Position numbers and translations under genes: made by a program. Positions 1 to 5,080 of a stretch of DNA of 5,080 bases are shown here, piece after piece. Source of the DNA: Defluviicoccus sp. (lineage in GTDB: Bacteria > Pseudomonadota > Alphaproteobacteria > Rhodospirillales > Defluviicoccaceae); the NCBI GenBank assembly GCA_013414705.1, contig CP058705.1, forward strand, positions 2,318,217 through 2,323,296, given 5' to 3'. Every line of letters starts with the position of its first letter. Position 1 is the first letter of the stretch. The notes beneath the pieces were generated by a model. The model was given only the letters and a program-made list of their open reading frames with translations, was not told the DNA's origin and made no database searches.

Positions 1-306
1 GGAGCCTGAGCTGACGCTGTAGTATCCGACGGGCTTCCCACTGACATACAGCACGCCTTCGCCGTACGACCCGCCGATGCCGATGCCGGCCTTGGTAATC
101 TTCGGAAACACCAAGATGCCCTTGGCACTGCGGCCAAGCTGGCGGGCCACCGGATCCAGGTTGTAGAGCTGCGTGAGTGCCGGTTCGGCTTCCACCGTGA
201 TCTCGTGCGCGGTGGCGGCGACCGCTTGCGTCGACACCAGCGTCGCTGGGGCGATGCTGCCCAGCAGGGCAACCAGGGTAACCGTCGTCAGTCCGGTTCT
301 GCTCAT
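1..306 (-). CDS. Exported SYLF (Ysc84-type) lipid-binding domain protein, N-terminal part only
   Basis: The minus-strand reading frame is open from the ATG at 306-304 to the window edge: 102 codons, with the C-terminus missing. Residues 1 to about 33 look like a Sec signal peptide: short basic start (MSRTG), hydrophobic core around TVTLVALLGSIAPATLV, and small residues before a likely cleavage site (TQAVAATA-H). The mature part has the start of the SYLF fold: a short helix ending in LYNLDPVARQLGRSAKGILVFPKITKAGIGIGGSYGEGVL in overlapping blocks, then a YVSGKPVGYYSVSSGS stretch, which matches the family pattern of 'KGILVFP', 'GxGxGGxYGEG' and 'YYS..SGS'. SYLF proteins bind phospholipids; bacterial members are exported and their physiological role is poorly defined. 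A GGAG-type ribosome site (316-320, complement) sits 9 nt before the ATG and supports this start. It lies downstream of wrbA on the same strand, 161 bp away, so co-transcription is possible but not shown. Confidence 0.85.
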   Translation of the reverse strand, partial: MSRTGLTTVTLVALLGSIAPATLVSTQAVAATAHEITVEAEPALTQLYNLDPVARQLGRSAKGILVFPKITKAGIGIGGSYGEGVLYVSGKPVGYYSVSSGS

Positions 307-467
307 CCTCTTGATCTCCCTCCCTTCGCCTGCCCCGTCGGCGTCGCGCGCACCCCCATCATGGTCGTCGCAGCCAGTGACAAGGTAACGCGCGGTTGTG
401 CCACCGGTTCCTGGCCAAAATACGGGCACACCCGCCAAACAACTATAATCCGCCTTAACGTGCGAGC
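307..467. other. Intergenic gap between wrbA and the SYLF gene
   Basis: No gene seen. The SYLF ribosome site lies at 316-320 (complement). On the minus strand a TTGTCA hexamer (383-378) resembles a -35 box, but the best -10 candidate is only 14 nt away, so no promoter is called. A short hairpin at 423-434 is listed separately. A perfect TATAAT occurs on the plus strand at 444-449 with no matching -35. Confidence 0.5.
417..434 (-). terminator. Weak terminator-like hairpin after wrbA
   Basis: Read on the minus strand, CGGG-TGTG-CCCG forms a 4-bp stem with a 4-nt loop and is followed immediately by TATTTT. It starts 33 nt past the wrbA stop codon. The stem is short (one possible extra G-T pair) and the T-run is broken, so it is only a candidate intrinsic terminator separating wrbA from the SYLF gene. 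Confidence 0.25.
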
Positions 468-1067
468 CTAACGCGCAAGACGCGCGGCAATGTCCGCCAC
501 GTGCCGCCCCTGGAAGCGGGCAGCGGCCAATTCGTGCGCACTCGGCCGGCGCGAACCGTCACCTCCGGCGATGGTGGTTGCCCCGTAGGGCGATCCGCCG
601 ACGATCTCATCCAGCGTCATCTGCTCCTTGAAGGTGTAAGGCAGACCGACGATGACGAACCCCAGATGCAGCAACACCGTGTGGAACGACAGCAACGTAC
701 TCTCCTGCCCACCGTGCTGGGTGGCCGAGGACGTAAACACCGAGCCCACCTTGCCGACCAGCTTGTCCTGGAACCACAGGCCGCCGACTTGGTCGATGAA
801 CTGCTTCATCTGCGCCGCCATGTTGCCGAAGCGGGTCGGCGTGCCGAAAATGATCGCGTCGTATTCCGGCAGCTCTTGAACCGTCGCGACCGGCGCCGCC
901 TGATCAAGCTTGTAGCCTGACTTCTTGGCCACCTCCTCGGGCACCAGTTCCGGCACCCGCTTCACCACCGCCTCGGCACCTGCTTCGCGTGCGCCCTCGG
1001 CAACAGCAGCTGCCATCTCTTCGATGTGTCCGTAACTGGAATAATACAGCACCAGAACCTTGGCCAT
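468..1067 (-). CDS. wrbA: NAD(P)H:quinone oxidoreductase, WrbA type (FMN flavoprotein)
   Basis: A complete 199-residue protein, the usual length for WrbA (about 198 in E. coli). The family makes cytoplasmic FMN proteins that reduce quinones with two electrons from NAD(P)H, avoiding semiquinone formation, and assemble as tetramers. Visible hallmarks: the FMN phosphate-binding loop after the first strand (residues 8-15, YYSSYGHI); the second flavin loop [10 protein letters not shown] (74-83) followed by the helix [10 protein letters not shown] and GGLW; the third loop [11 protein letters not shown] (112-122); and the C-terminal signature [17 protein letters not shown] (157-172). No key residue is missing. 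The open frame continues 235 codons upstream of the chosen ATG, antisense to the LysR gene, but the WrbA alignment begins exactly at MAKVLVLYY and a strong GGAGG site precedes it. Stop is TAG at 470-468. It diverges from a LysR-type regulator, suggesting regulated expression, perhaps by quinones or redox stress (inference). Confidence 0.96.
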   Translation of the reverse strand: MAKVLVLYYSSYGHIEEMAAAVAEGAREAGAEAVVKRVPELVPEEVAKKSGYKLDQAAPVATVQELPEYDAIIFGTPTRFGNMAAQMKQFIDQVGGLWFQDKLVGKVGSVFTSSATQHGGQESTLLSFHTVLLHLGFVIVGLPYTFKEQMTLDEIVGGSPYGATTIAGGDGSRRPSAHELAAARFQGRHVADIAARLAR

Positions 1068-1074
1068 TTCGTCG

Positions 1075-1079
1075 CCTCC
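1075..1079 (-). promoter_or_regulatory. Ribosome binding site of wrbA
   Basis: Complement of CCTCC gives GGAGG, 7 nt before the ATG at 1067-1065. It decides the start, since the frame is open far upstream to 1772. Confidence 0.85.
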
Positions 1080-1086
1080 ATTTCCG

Positions 1087-1111
1087 CGACCCGCATCAGT
1101 GCCACGGGTCG
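1087..1111. promoter_or_regulatory. Candidate LysR-type operator (7-11-7 dyad)
   Basis: CGACCCG, an 11-nt spacer, then CGGGTCG: a perfect 7-bp inverted repeat with a total span of 25 bp. The 11-nt spacing is like the T-N11-A core of LysR-type binding sites, though the arms are GC-rich rather than AT-flanked. It lies just upstream of the wrbA ribosome site, where binding could repress wrbA. It could also be a 5' leader hairpin or chance in GC-rich DNA. Confidence 0.35.
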
Positions 1112-1174
1112 TGCCGATAAGCAGGTGGGGTGGCGGTGCGGCCGACAACACCCTTCCGTCGGGGACAGCGGTGT

Positions 1175-1184
1175 TCCATATGGA
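1175..1184. promoter_or_regulatory. Palindrome TCCATATGGA upstream of the LysR gene
   Basis: A perfect 10-bp palindrome with partial outer matches (GT at 1171-1172 pairs with AC at 1187-1188). It lies 27 nt upstream of the LysR start codon, where an autoregulatory site or the promoter would be expected. No second copy was seen in the window, so the role is speculative. Confidence 0.25.
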
Positions 1185-1196
1185 CAACGCAGACCC

Positions 1197-1203
1197 GGTG
1201 GAG
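1197..1203 (+). promoter_or_regulatory. Ribosome binding site of the LysR gene
   Basis: GGTGGAG, 8 nt before the ATG at 1212. It favours this start over the open but non-homologous 62 codons upstream (from 1026), which run antisense into wrbA. Confidence 0.7.
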
Positions 1204-1211
1204 CACGCACG

Positions 1212-2129
1212 ATGGTCGATCTGAACCGCATGGCCTTGTTCGTTCGGGTGGTCCAATCGGGTAGCTTTTCCGCGGCGGCTCGCGCCTTGGCGATGCCCAA
1301 ATCCTCCGTCAGCCGCCAGGTGTCGGCCCTGGAGCAACGCCTCGGCACTCCCCTGCTCCGCCGCAACACCCGCAGTCTCAGCCTCACGGAGGCAGGCGAT
1401 GCCTTCTATCAGCGTGCAAGCCGCATCATCGCCGAGGCTGAAGCTGCCGAAGCGGAAGCGATCGCCGGTGCCGAAGAGCCCCGCGGCCTGCTGCGGATCA
1501 CCGCCACCGTGGGCTTCGGCCAAGCGGTTCTGCAGCCTATTCTTGCCGACTATCTTGCCCGCTTCGGCGACGTACGAATCGACGCCTACCTGACCGATCA
1601 GCGGATCAATCTGATCCGTGACGGCTTTGACCTTGCCATCCGTATGGGCACCCTCGACGATTCCGAACTGGCGGCGAGGAAGCTGGGCGCGTTTGACCGC
1701 GTGGTGTGCGCCAGCCCGGATTACGTTCAACGTCGCGGTGAACCTGAGACACCCGACGATCTCACCGCACATGATTGCCTGATCATCGACCGCTCGCTGG
1801 CAACCTGGCGGTTCGTACCGGAACAGAGGGCCTCAGACAGGCCTGCAAAGGGAGAACACTCGGTGCGGGTCCGGTGGCGGCTGTGCATCAACCATGTCGA
1901 AGCCGTTCGTGCCAGCGCACGCGCGGGACGCGGCGTCGCCAATCTTCCCTGCTATCTGGTGGACGCCGATCTCGCCGCCGGCACGCTGCTGGCGCTTCTG
2001 CCCGGGTATACGCAGCCCAAGGTCGAGATCACCGCCGTGTATCCAGCGTCGCGCACCTCCCCCGCTGCGCGCGCTGCTCGACCTGCTGGCCGAGCGCCTG
2101 AAAGAGATGTGACACGCAACAAGATGTAA
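1212..2129 (+). CDS. LysR-type transcriptional regulator with a frameshifted C-terminal tail
   Basis: Reads as 305 residues. The N-terminal winged helix-turn-helix is clear: [20 protein letters not shown] in the first 23 residues, [18 protein letters not shown] (28-45) as recognition helix, then [16 protein letters not shown] linker helix follows, rich in Ala/Glu ([15 protein letters not shown]), then the effector-binding domain with [43 protein letters not shown] and a late [19 protein letters not shown] block. It resembles the LysR subgroup with short 'DL..M.LFVRVVxxGSFSAAA' starts. Oddity: in the current frame the tail after VYPASR reads as an Ala/Arg-rich string to 2129, whereas the +1 frame gives a family-like ending, [14 protein letters not shown], stopping at TGA 2110-2112, with nearly all G or C at third codon positions. 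One extra base or two missing bases near 2050-2065 would restore an approximately 300-residue protein, the normal family length. The DNA-binding and most of the effector domain are unaffected. It diverges from wrbA, its likely target. Confidence 0.92.
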   Translation: MVDLNRMALFVRVVQSGSFSAAARALAMPKSSVSRQVSALEQRLGTPLLRRNTRSLSLTEAGDAFYQRASRIIAEAEAAEAEAIAGAEEPRGLLRITATVGFGQAVLQPILADYLARFGDVRIDAYLTDQRINLIRDGFDLAIRMGTLDDSELAARKLGAFDRVVCASPDYVQRRGEPETPDDLTAHDCLIIDRSLATWRFVPEQRASDRPAKGEHSVRVRWRLCINHVEAVRASARAGRGVANLPCYLVDADLAAGTLLALLPGYTQPKVEITAVYPASRTSPAARAARPAGRAPERDVTRNKM

Positions 2130-2549
2130 ACTCTGATCATTCACCCGGCCATCCGGCAGATCGCCTCGCCAATGCGGCGCGCCGCTCGCCGGAGCAGCCC
2201 TGACCTCACCGTTGGCTCGGGCTGAGGATAGACAAGGAACGTCGGCGCGCATGTCCGTCTGCTACGAGCTACTGCGGGGTCTGACAAGCGCGAGCACGGA
2301 ATATTCTCGCCCACAGCAAGCCGCCGCTGAACACCAGGCAGATTGGCGATTCCACAAGTTTGCACAGTTCGCCCCTGACCCCACATCTTCGCTGCTATCT
2401 TCGGGCGGCGACGGCCGTAATCTTTGCATGTGCCGCCGAACAACGAAAACTTATACGTGAATTGACCCGGCCTTGGGCCGCGGCAAAAGCTTAATTGGGT
2501 CCGGTGCGACAACGGTTCCGCGATCATTTTTACAATCAGGGAGAACATC
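2130..2549. other. 420-bp gap upstream of the glycosidase, no convincing gene
   Basis: Short open frames exist on both strands, but none has a recognisable family, a good ribosome site or clean codon bias. Visible structure: a 12-bp palindrome GCGGCGCGCCGC (2174-2185) flanked by direct CTCGCC copies (2165-2170 and 2185-2190); a CAGCCC/GGGCTG inverted repeat with an 18-nt spacer (2195-2224) without a T-run; the 8-bp palindrome GAATATTC (2299-2306); and a small CGGCC-TTG-GGCCG hairpin (2468-2480). The region is long enough to hold a regulated promoter for the glycosidase, and its right half is more AT-rich than the flanking genes. No -35/-10 or sigma-54 element of correct spacing was found. Confidence 0.5.
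2538..2543 (+). promoter_or_regulatory. Ribosome binding site of the glycosidase gene
   Basis: AGGGAG, 6 nt before the ATG at 2550; supports that start together with the signal peptide immediately after it. Confidence 0.75.
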
Positions 2550-3791
2550 ATGCGACGCCGCGACCTGCTGATCGGTCTGAGCGCTTTTGCGGCTGCGCTC
2601 GCCGGGTGCAGCCCGGTCGGGCGACATCGGGCCGGCGCCGCCGAATCACCGGTGTCGGCGGCTGTGCCCTCGCCTGCGCCTTTGCCCGCCGCCACCCCAC
2701 AGACACACACGACCCTGCCTCCATTCTGGGGAATCAATACCAACATCAAGTTTCGTCGCAACGACGAGAACTACCGGAGGACAGTGATCGCGCTGACGCG
2801 TGACCTGCATATGGGATACGTGCGCGAAGCGGTTTTCCAGGTCGGCGGACGCGACGTTGATGAGCCCTTCAACTGGGACTGGCTTGACCGGACGATGGCG
2901 GACCTGGAAGCGTCCGGGCTGGGCTGTGTGCTGGCGATCCGCACCGAAGACTGCCGCAACCCGGACGGTTTCGGCCCCCTGTGGGAGCGCAACGTCCGAT
3001 ACCGGGTACGCAGCGCCGCCAAGCGCTATGGCCGCAAGATCCTCTGGTACACGCCGTGGAACGAACCCGACCTTGAGCCCGTGGACATGACGACGATCCT
3101 GCGGGCGCAGTCGATCGTCTGGAGCGAGCTCAAAGACGTGGACGACGCCCTGATGCTGGAAAGCGCGCCACTGAGCACACCGCGCGGCGAGGGAAACATG
3201 ATGTACCGGCTGTGCGATGCCGGGATGACCCGCTACTGCGACTATCTCGGCTGCCACTCGCATCACGGCATCCAGGATCAGTCTCCCAACAGCCTGAAGC
3301 ATGCCTGGCTGGCGCAGCAACAGGCGAATGCGTCGTCGGGGTATCCGATCCGTCCGGTGGTACTCTCGGAAAACGGATACCGCTGGACCCGCGTTCGCTA
3401 TTCCGATGAACATTTGCTGCGCGCCTGCTGGGCCCGACTGAACCAGGTGCAGGTGAAGCGCTACGGATACGACAAGGGCATCGTCTACTCGCTGGCCCTG
3501 TCCCGCGCGCAAGGCGGAACGTTCAATCTGGTTGACCCGGACGCGGGCTACACCCGGTTCGAGCCGACCTACGATGCCTATCGCGATGCCTACAACCCCG
3601 ACACCTGGTCGATCAGCCGCGGTTTCAATGGTGGTTTCGAAGACGAGCAGACCGACCCGACACGCGGCTGGGTGGTTCACTACAACCCGCTCCGGCTGAC
3701 CGGTCAGCACCAGCCTTTCGCGGAATGGGAGCGGTGTCGTTTTGCACCGACGGCCGCGGCGCACGGACCGGCAAGGGGTATTGCCGGATGA
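2550..3791 (+). CDS. Lipoprotein glycoside hydrolase, clan GH-A type (PslG-like), catalytic part
   Basis: Reads as 413 residues. The start MRRRDLLIGLSAFAAALAGC is a lipoprotein signal with a twin-arginine-like n-region and an LAGC lipobox (Cys20). Ser follows the Cys, so by the usual rule the protein would go to the outer membrane. A low-complexity Ala/Pro linker (about 30-55) leads to the barrel: FWGINTNI, MGYVREAVFQ, FNWDWLDRTMADLEASGLG, then WYTPWNEPDLEP with Glu172 after Asn171 as expected acid/base, and VVLSENGYRW with Glu274 as expected nucleophile. The Asn-Glu-Pro motif and the roughly 100-residue spacing are typical of clan GH-A (GH5/GH39-like) retaining enzymes, and resemble PslG, a hydrolase of exopolysaccharide clusters. 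The family assignment is not certain and the substrate is unknown. From NGGFE (360) a beta-sandwich module begins, but the frame goes wrong: the last 40 or so residues are non-homologous and the true continuation is in another frame (see the 3725-4093 entry). The unbroken protein would be about 514 residues. A sulfotransferase gene follows on the same strand. Confidence 0.85.
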   Translation: MRRRDLLIGLSAFAAALAGCSPVGRHRAGAAESPVSAAVPSPAPLPAATPQTHTTLPPFWGINTNIKFRRNDENYRRTVIALTRDLHMGYVREAVFQVGGRDVDEPFNWDWLDRTMADLEASGLGCVLAIRTEDCRNPDGFGPLWERNVRYRVRSAAKRYGRKILWYTPWNEPDLEPVDMTTILRAQSIVWSELKDVDDALMLESAPLSTPRGEGNMMYRLCDAGMTRYCDYLGCHSHHGIQDQSPNSLKHAWLAQQQANASSGYPIRPVVLSENGYRWTRVRYSDEHLLRACWARLNQVQVKRYGYDKGIVYSLALSRAQGGTFNLVDPDAGYTRFEPTYDAYRDAYNPDTWSISRGFNGGFEDEQTDPTRGWVVHYNPLRLTGQHQPFAEWERCRFAPTAAAHGPARGIAG

Positions 3792-4093
3792 CCTCCGGTG
3801 GCGAGAACAAAGTCCGACGCCTGGTAGAGGGCTTGACGCTTGGCCGCACCTATACACTCACCGCGTGGGTGCGATTGAGCGGCCCCGGAGCCCAGGCACA
3901 GCTGGCCGCCATGGGCCACAACCGGATGAACGGCCTCGACGACCAGATCAGCCCAACCTCCGACGTCGATCGCTGGGTCGAACTGCGCACCCAGTTCACC
4001 CCCAGCCACCCCTGGGTGGTGATCGGTCTTGATCACAACGGCCGCGGTGAGGCGCTGTGGGACGACGTGACGCTGGAGCCCGTTTCGGTCTGA
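3725..4093 (+). CDS. Displaced C-terminal carbohydrate-binding-like module of the glycosidase
   Basis: This frame, one base out of register with the catalytic part, encodes a compact beta-sandwich-like segment: CTDGRGARTGKGYCRMTS, GGENKVRRLVEGLTLGRTY, TLTAWVRLSG, WVELRTQFTP, WVVIGLDHNGRGEALWDDV and LEP before the TGA at 4091-4093. The order (NGGFE start in the upstream frame, 'S.R.GKGYCRM', 'V.GL..GRTYTLTAWVRLSG', and a final 'DDVTLEP') is typical of CBM4/9-like or related carbohydrate-binding domains attached to secreted glycosidases. The ATG at 3725 has no ribosome site and starts inside the domain, so it is probably not an independent gene. It is more likely the 3' part of the same gene, cut off by loss of one base (or gain of two) somewhere in about 3690-3780. 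If the shift is real the enzyme loses this module. Confidence 0.75.
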   Translation: MGAVSFCTDGRGARTGKGYCRMTSGGENKVRRLVEGLTLGRTYTLTAWVRLSGPGAQAQLAAMGHNRMNGLDDQISPTSDVDRWVELRTQFTPSHPWVVIGLDHNGRGEALWDDVTLEPVSV

Positions 4094-4271
4094 GAGGGTT
4101 ACAAGCCACAGCCGATGGCAGGTTCCGCCACCCACCCCTGAATGCATATGCTCCTGGACTTGCCGCAACGCCTTCCGCATAGTGCGGGCCGAAACGCGCC
4201 ACGACGATCTCCGCCATTTCTGTCGAAGGCGCGATCGACAACAACAGTGCATCCTCACCCCCAGATCAGTC
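4094..4271. other. Gap between glycosidase and sulfotransferase
   Basis: No gene supported. It holds a small TCCGCA-TAG-TGCGGG hairpin (4174-4188, first pair a wobble) without a following T-run and an 8-bp palindrome GCATATGC (4144-4151). No terminator or promoter can be called, so it does not settle whether the two genes share a transcript. Confidence 0.4.
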
Positions 4272-5080
4272 ATGCCCGTCGATCGGAGAGTTATTCTTGT
4301 GACCGGTTGCCCCCGGTCCGGCACAACGCCGGTCGGATCCAACCTCTCCCTGGCAGCCGGCGCACGCTATCTTTACGAGCCGTTCAATCCGAATTTCGGA
4401 CTGCAGGCCGTTTCGCGCTTCTACGAAGTGCCCGGCGCCAACGAATTTTCACTGTCTCGCTTCGACAGCTGTGTCGAGGCGATCCGCACGGTCCGTCTCG
4501 ATCTCAAGCGCTTCAGCTATCCGCGTGAGCGGGGCGTGCGCCGGATCGTCAAGCGGCTGATCGGCAGTCGCTCGCACATGGCCTACCGCATGTGCCGCCT
4601 GGACTGGACGCTGCGGACGGTGATCTGGAAGGATCCGACGGCGTGCTTCACAAGCGCAGCCGCGATCGACCGACACAACATTCCGGTCGTGGTCACGGTC
4701 CGTCCAGCGGCCGCGGTTGCGGCCAGCTACAAGCGGATGCAGTGGGACAGCAGCCTGCCGCAACTACTCGACAGTCTGGCGCAAGTCGGCATCTCCTACC
4801 CTGAACTGGTCTCCGAGTATGGACCGCACGCCGACAGTCTCGCCGTGAGTGCCGCCATGCTGTGGTGGGTCGCCTATACGACGCTGCTCAATTGGGCGTC
4901 CAGCCGGAGCCAGATTTATTTTTTTGATTTGCAGCGGAGCATCGAACAGCCGGTCGACGCCTATCGGACGCTTTACGGCGTGCTCGATCTTCCCTTCACA
5001 CCGGCCATCGCCGAAAAACTGCGACGCGCTTATGCGACCGGAACGGAAGGACGGAATCCTCGACGGACGCCCTGCCGCAG
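4272..5080 (+). CDS. Sulfotransferase family protein (PAPS-dependent), 3' end missing
   Basis: An open frame of 269 codons running off the right edge. It should transfer sulfate from PAPS to a hydroxyl or amino acceptor; the acceptor is unknown. Hallmarks: beta-strand RVILVTG then the 5'-phosphosulfate loop GCPRSGTTPVGSNL (12-25, Arg15 to Thr19); LYEPFNP (34-40), seen in many bacterial sulfotransferases of glycan clusters; VIWKDP (117-122); the 3'-phosphate region VVVTVRPAAAVAASYKR with Arg144 and Ser152; and a late IYFFDLQRSIEQPVDAYRTL stretch followed by LDLPFTPAIAEKLRRAY, like the usual 'YEDL...P...LGLPF' block. No membrane segment or signal is seen, so it is presumably cytoplasmic. The ATG is needed to include the first strand; no good ribosome site precedes it, and a GTG at 4299 behind GGAG would cut off that strand. 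The last 12 codons look less family-like (see findings). The same-strand glycosidase upstream suggests a surface glycan locus. Confidence 0.85.
   Translation, partial: MPVDRRVILVTGCPRSGTTPVGSNLSLAAGARYLYEPFNPNFGLQAVSRFYEVPGANEFSLSRFDSCVEAIRTVRLDLKRFSYPRERGVRRIVKRLIGSRSHMAYRMCRLDWTLRTVIWKDPTACFTSAAAIDRHNIPVVVTVRPAAAVAASYKRMQWDSSLPQLLDSLAQVGISYPELVSEYGPHADSLAVSAAMLWWVAYTTLLNWASSRSQIYFFDLQRSIEQPVDAYRTLYGVLDLPFTPAIAEKLRRAYATGTEGRNPRRTPCR

Larger units (their letters stand above)
1068..1211. promoter_or_regulatory. Divergent control region between wrbA and the LysR gene
   Basis: A 144-bp region from which both genes must be transcribed outward. LysR-type regulators commonly bind such a region to repress themselves and control the divergent gene. 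Two dyads are visible (1087-1111 and 1175-1184, listed separately). No convincing -35/-10 pair could be assigned by eye in either direction; the best plus-strand pair, TTCCGT (1154-1159) and CATATG (1177-1182) with 17 nt between, is poor. Confidence 0.6.

Noticed and set aside
444..449. Perfect TATAAT on the plus strand between wrbA and the SYLF gene
   Set aside because: No -35 at 16-18 nt, and transcription would only run antisense into wrbA; probably chance, though an antisense RNA cannot be excluded.
1068..1772. Minus-strand extension of the wrbA frame giving a 434-residue protein
   Set aside because: The extra 235 residues are antisense to the LysR gene with no family resemblance; WrbA homology and the GGAGG site fix the start at 1067.
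2413..2427. Sigma-54-like element GG...TTTGC upstream of the glycosidase
   Set aside because: GG and GC are separated by 11 nt instead of the required 10, and the flanking consensus is poor.
2212..2460. 82-codon plus-strand frame in the gap before the glycosidase
   Set aside because: No homology recognised, no ribosome site and irregular codon use; treated as non-coding.
2531..2536. TACAAT as a -10 box for the glycosidase
   Set aside because: It lies 2 bp before the ribosome site, so transcription would start inside or after that site, and the -35-like GACA is 19 nt away.
2141..2761. 206-codon minus-strand frame in the gap before the glycosidase
   Set aside because: It overlaps the signal peptide region antisense, has no recognisable family and has no convincing ribosome site.
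2646..3857. 403-codon minus-strand open frame opposite the glycosidase
   Set aside because: A shadow frame from high third-position GC; no recognisable domain, while the plus strand has clear catalytic motifs.
4142..4528. 128-codon plus-strand frame overlapping the sulfotransferase start
   Set aside because: Out of frame with the clear PAPS-loop protein that starts at 4272; no domain recognised.
1..5080. CRISPR array, tRNA, rRNA, insertion sequence or attachment site
   Set aside because: No regularly spaced repeats, cloverleaf-like segments, transposase motifs or terminal inverted repeats were seen on either strand.

Overview
This is a GC-rich stretch (roughly 60% or a little more by eye) with proteobacterial-style genes: a SYLF/Ysc84 lipid-binding protein, a WrbA quinone oxidoreductase with a divergent LysR regulator, a lipoprotein glycoside hydrolase and a sulfotransferase. 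Gene style, Shine-Dalgarno sites and signal peptides fit Pseudomonadota (beta/gamma most likely). Genus cannot be resolved from the sequence alone.

Layout. Positions 1-306 (minus) hold the N-terminal part of an exported SYLF-domain protein that runs off the left edge. A 161-bp gap follows. Positions 468-1067 (minus) hold a complete 199-residue WrbA-type flavoprotein. A 144-bp divergent intergenic region with a 7-11-7 dyad separates it from a LysR-type regulator starting at 1212 (plus). The regulator's extreme C-terminus is displaced by a frameshift near 2050-2065, and the family-like ending lies in another frame and stops at 2112. About 420 bp without a convincing gene follow (2130-2549). A lipoprotein glycosyl hydrolase of the clan GH-A type starts at 2550. 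Its catalytic barrel is intact, but its C-terminal beta-sandwich (carbohydrate-binding-like) module continues in a different frame to 4093, so the gene is split by a frameshift around 3690-3780. After a 178-bp gap, a PAPS-dependent sulfotransferase starts at 4272 and runs off the right edge.

How the parts fit. wrbA and the LysR gene form a classic divergent regulator/target pair, plausibly for quinone or redox stress. The glycosidase resembles the PslG-type hydrolases found in exopolysaccharide loci, and with the adjacent sulfotransferase it suggests the left edge of a locus that makes or remodels a (possibly sulfated) cell-surface glycan. That is inference from two genes only. Nothing in the window demands a wholly new system. 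The most notable points are the glycosidase/sulfotransferase pair and the two, possibly three, frame disruptions confined to the plus-strand genes, which may be recent inactivation or sequence error.
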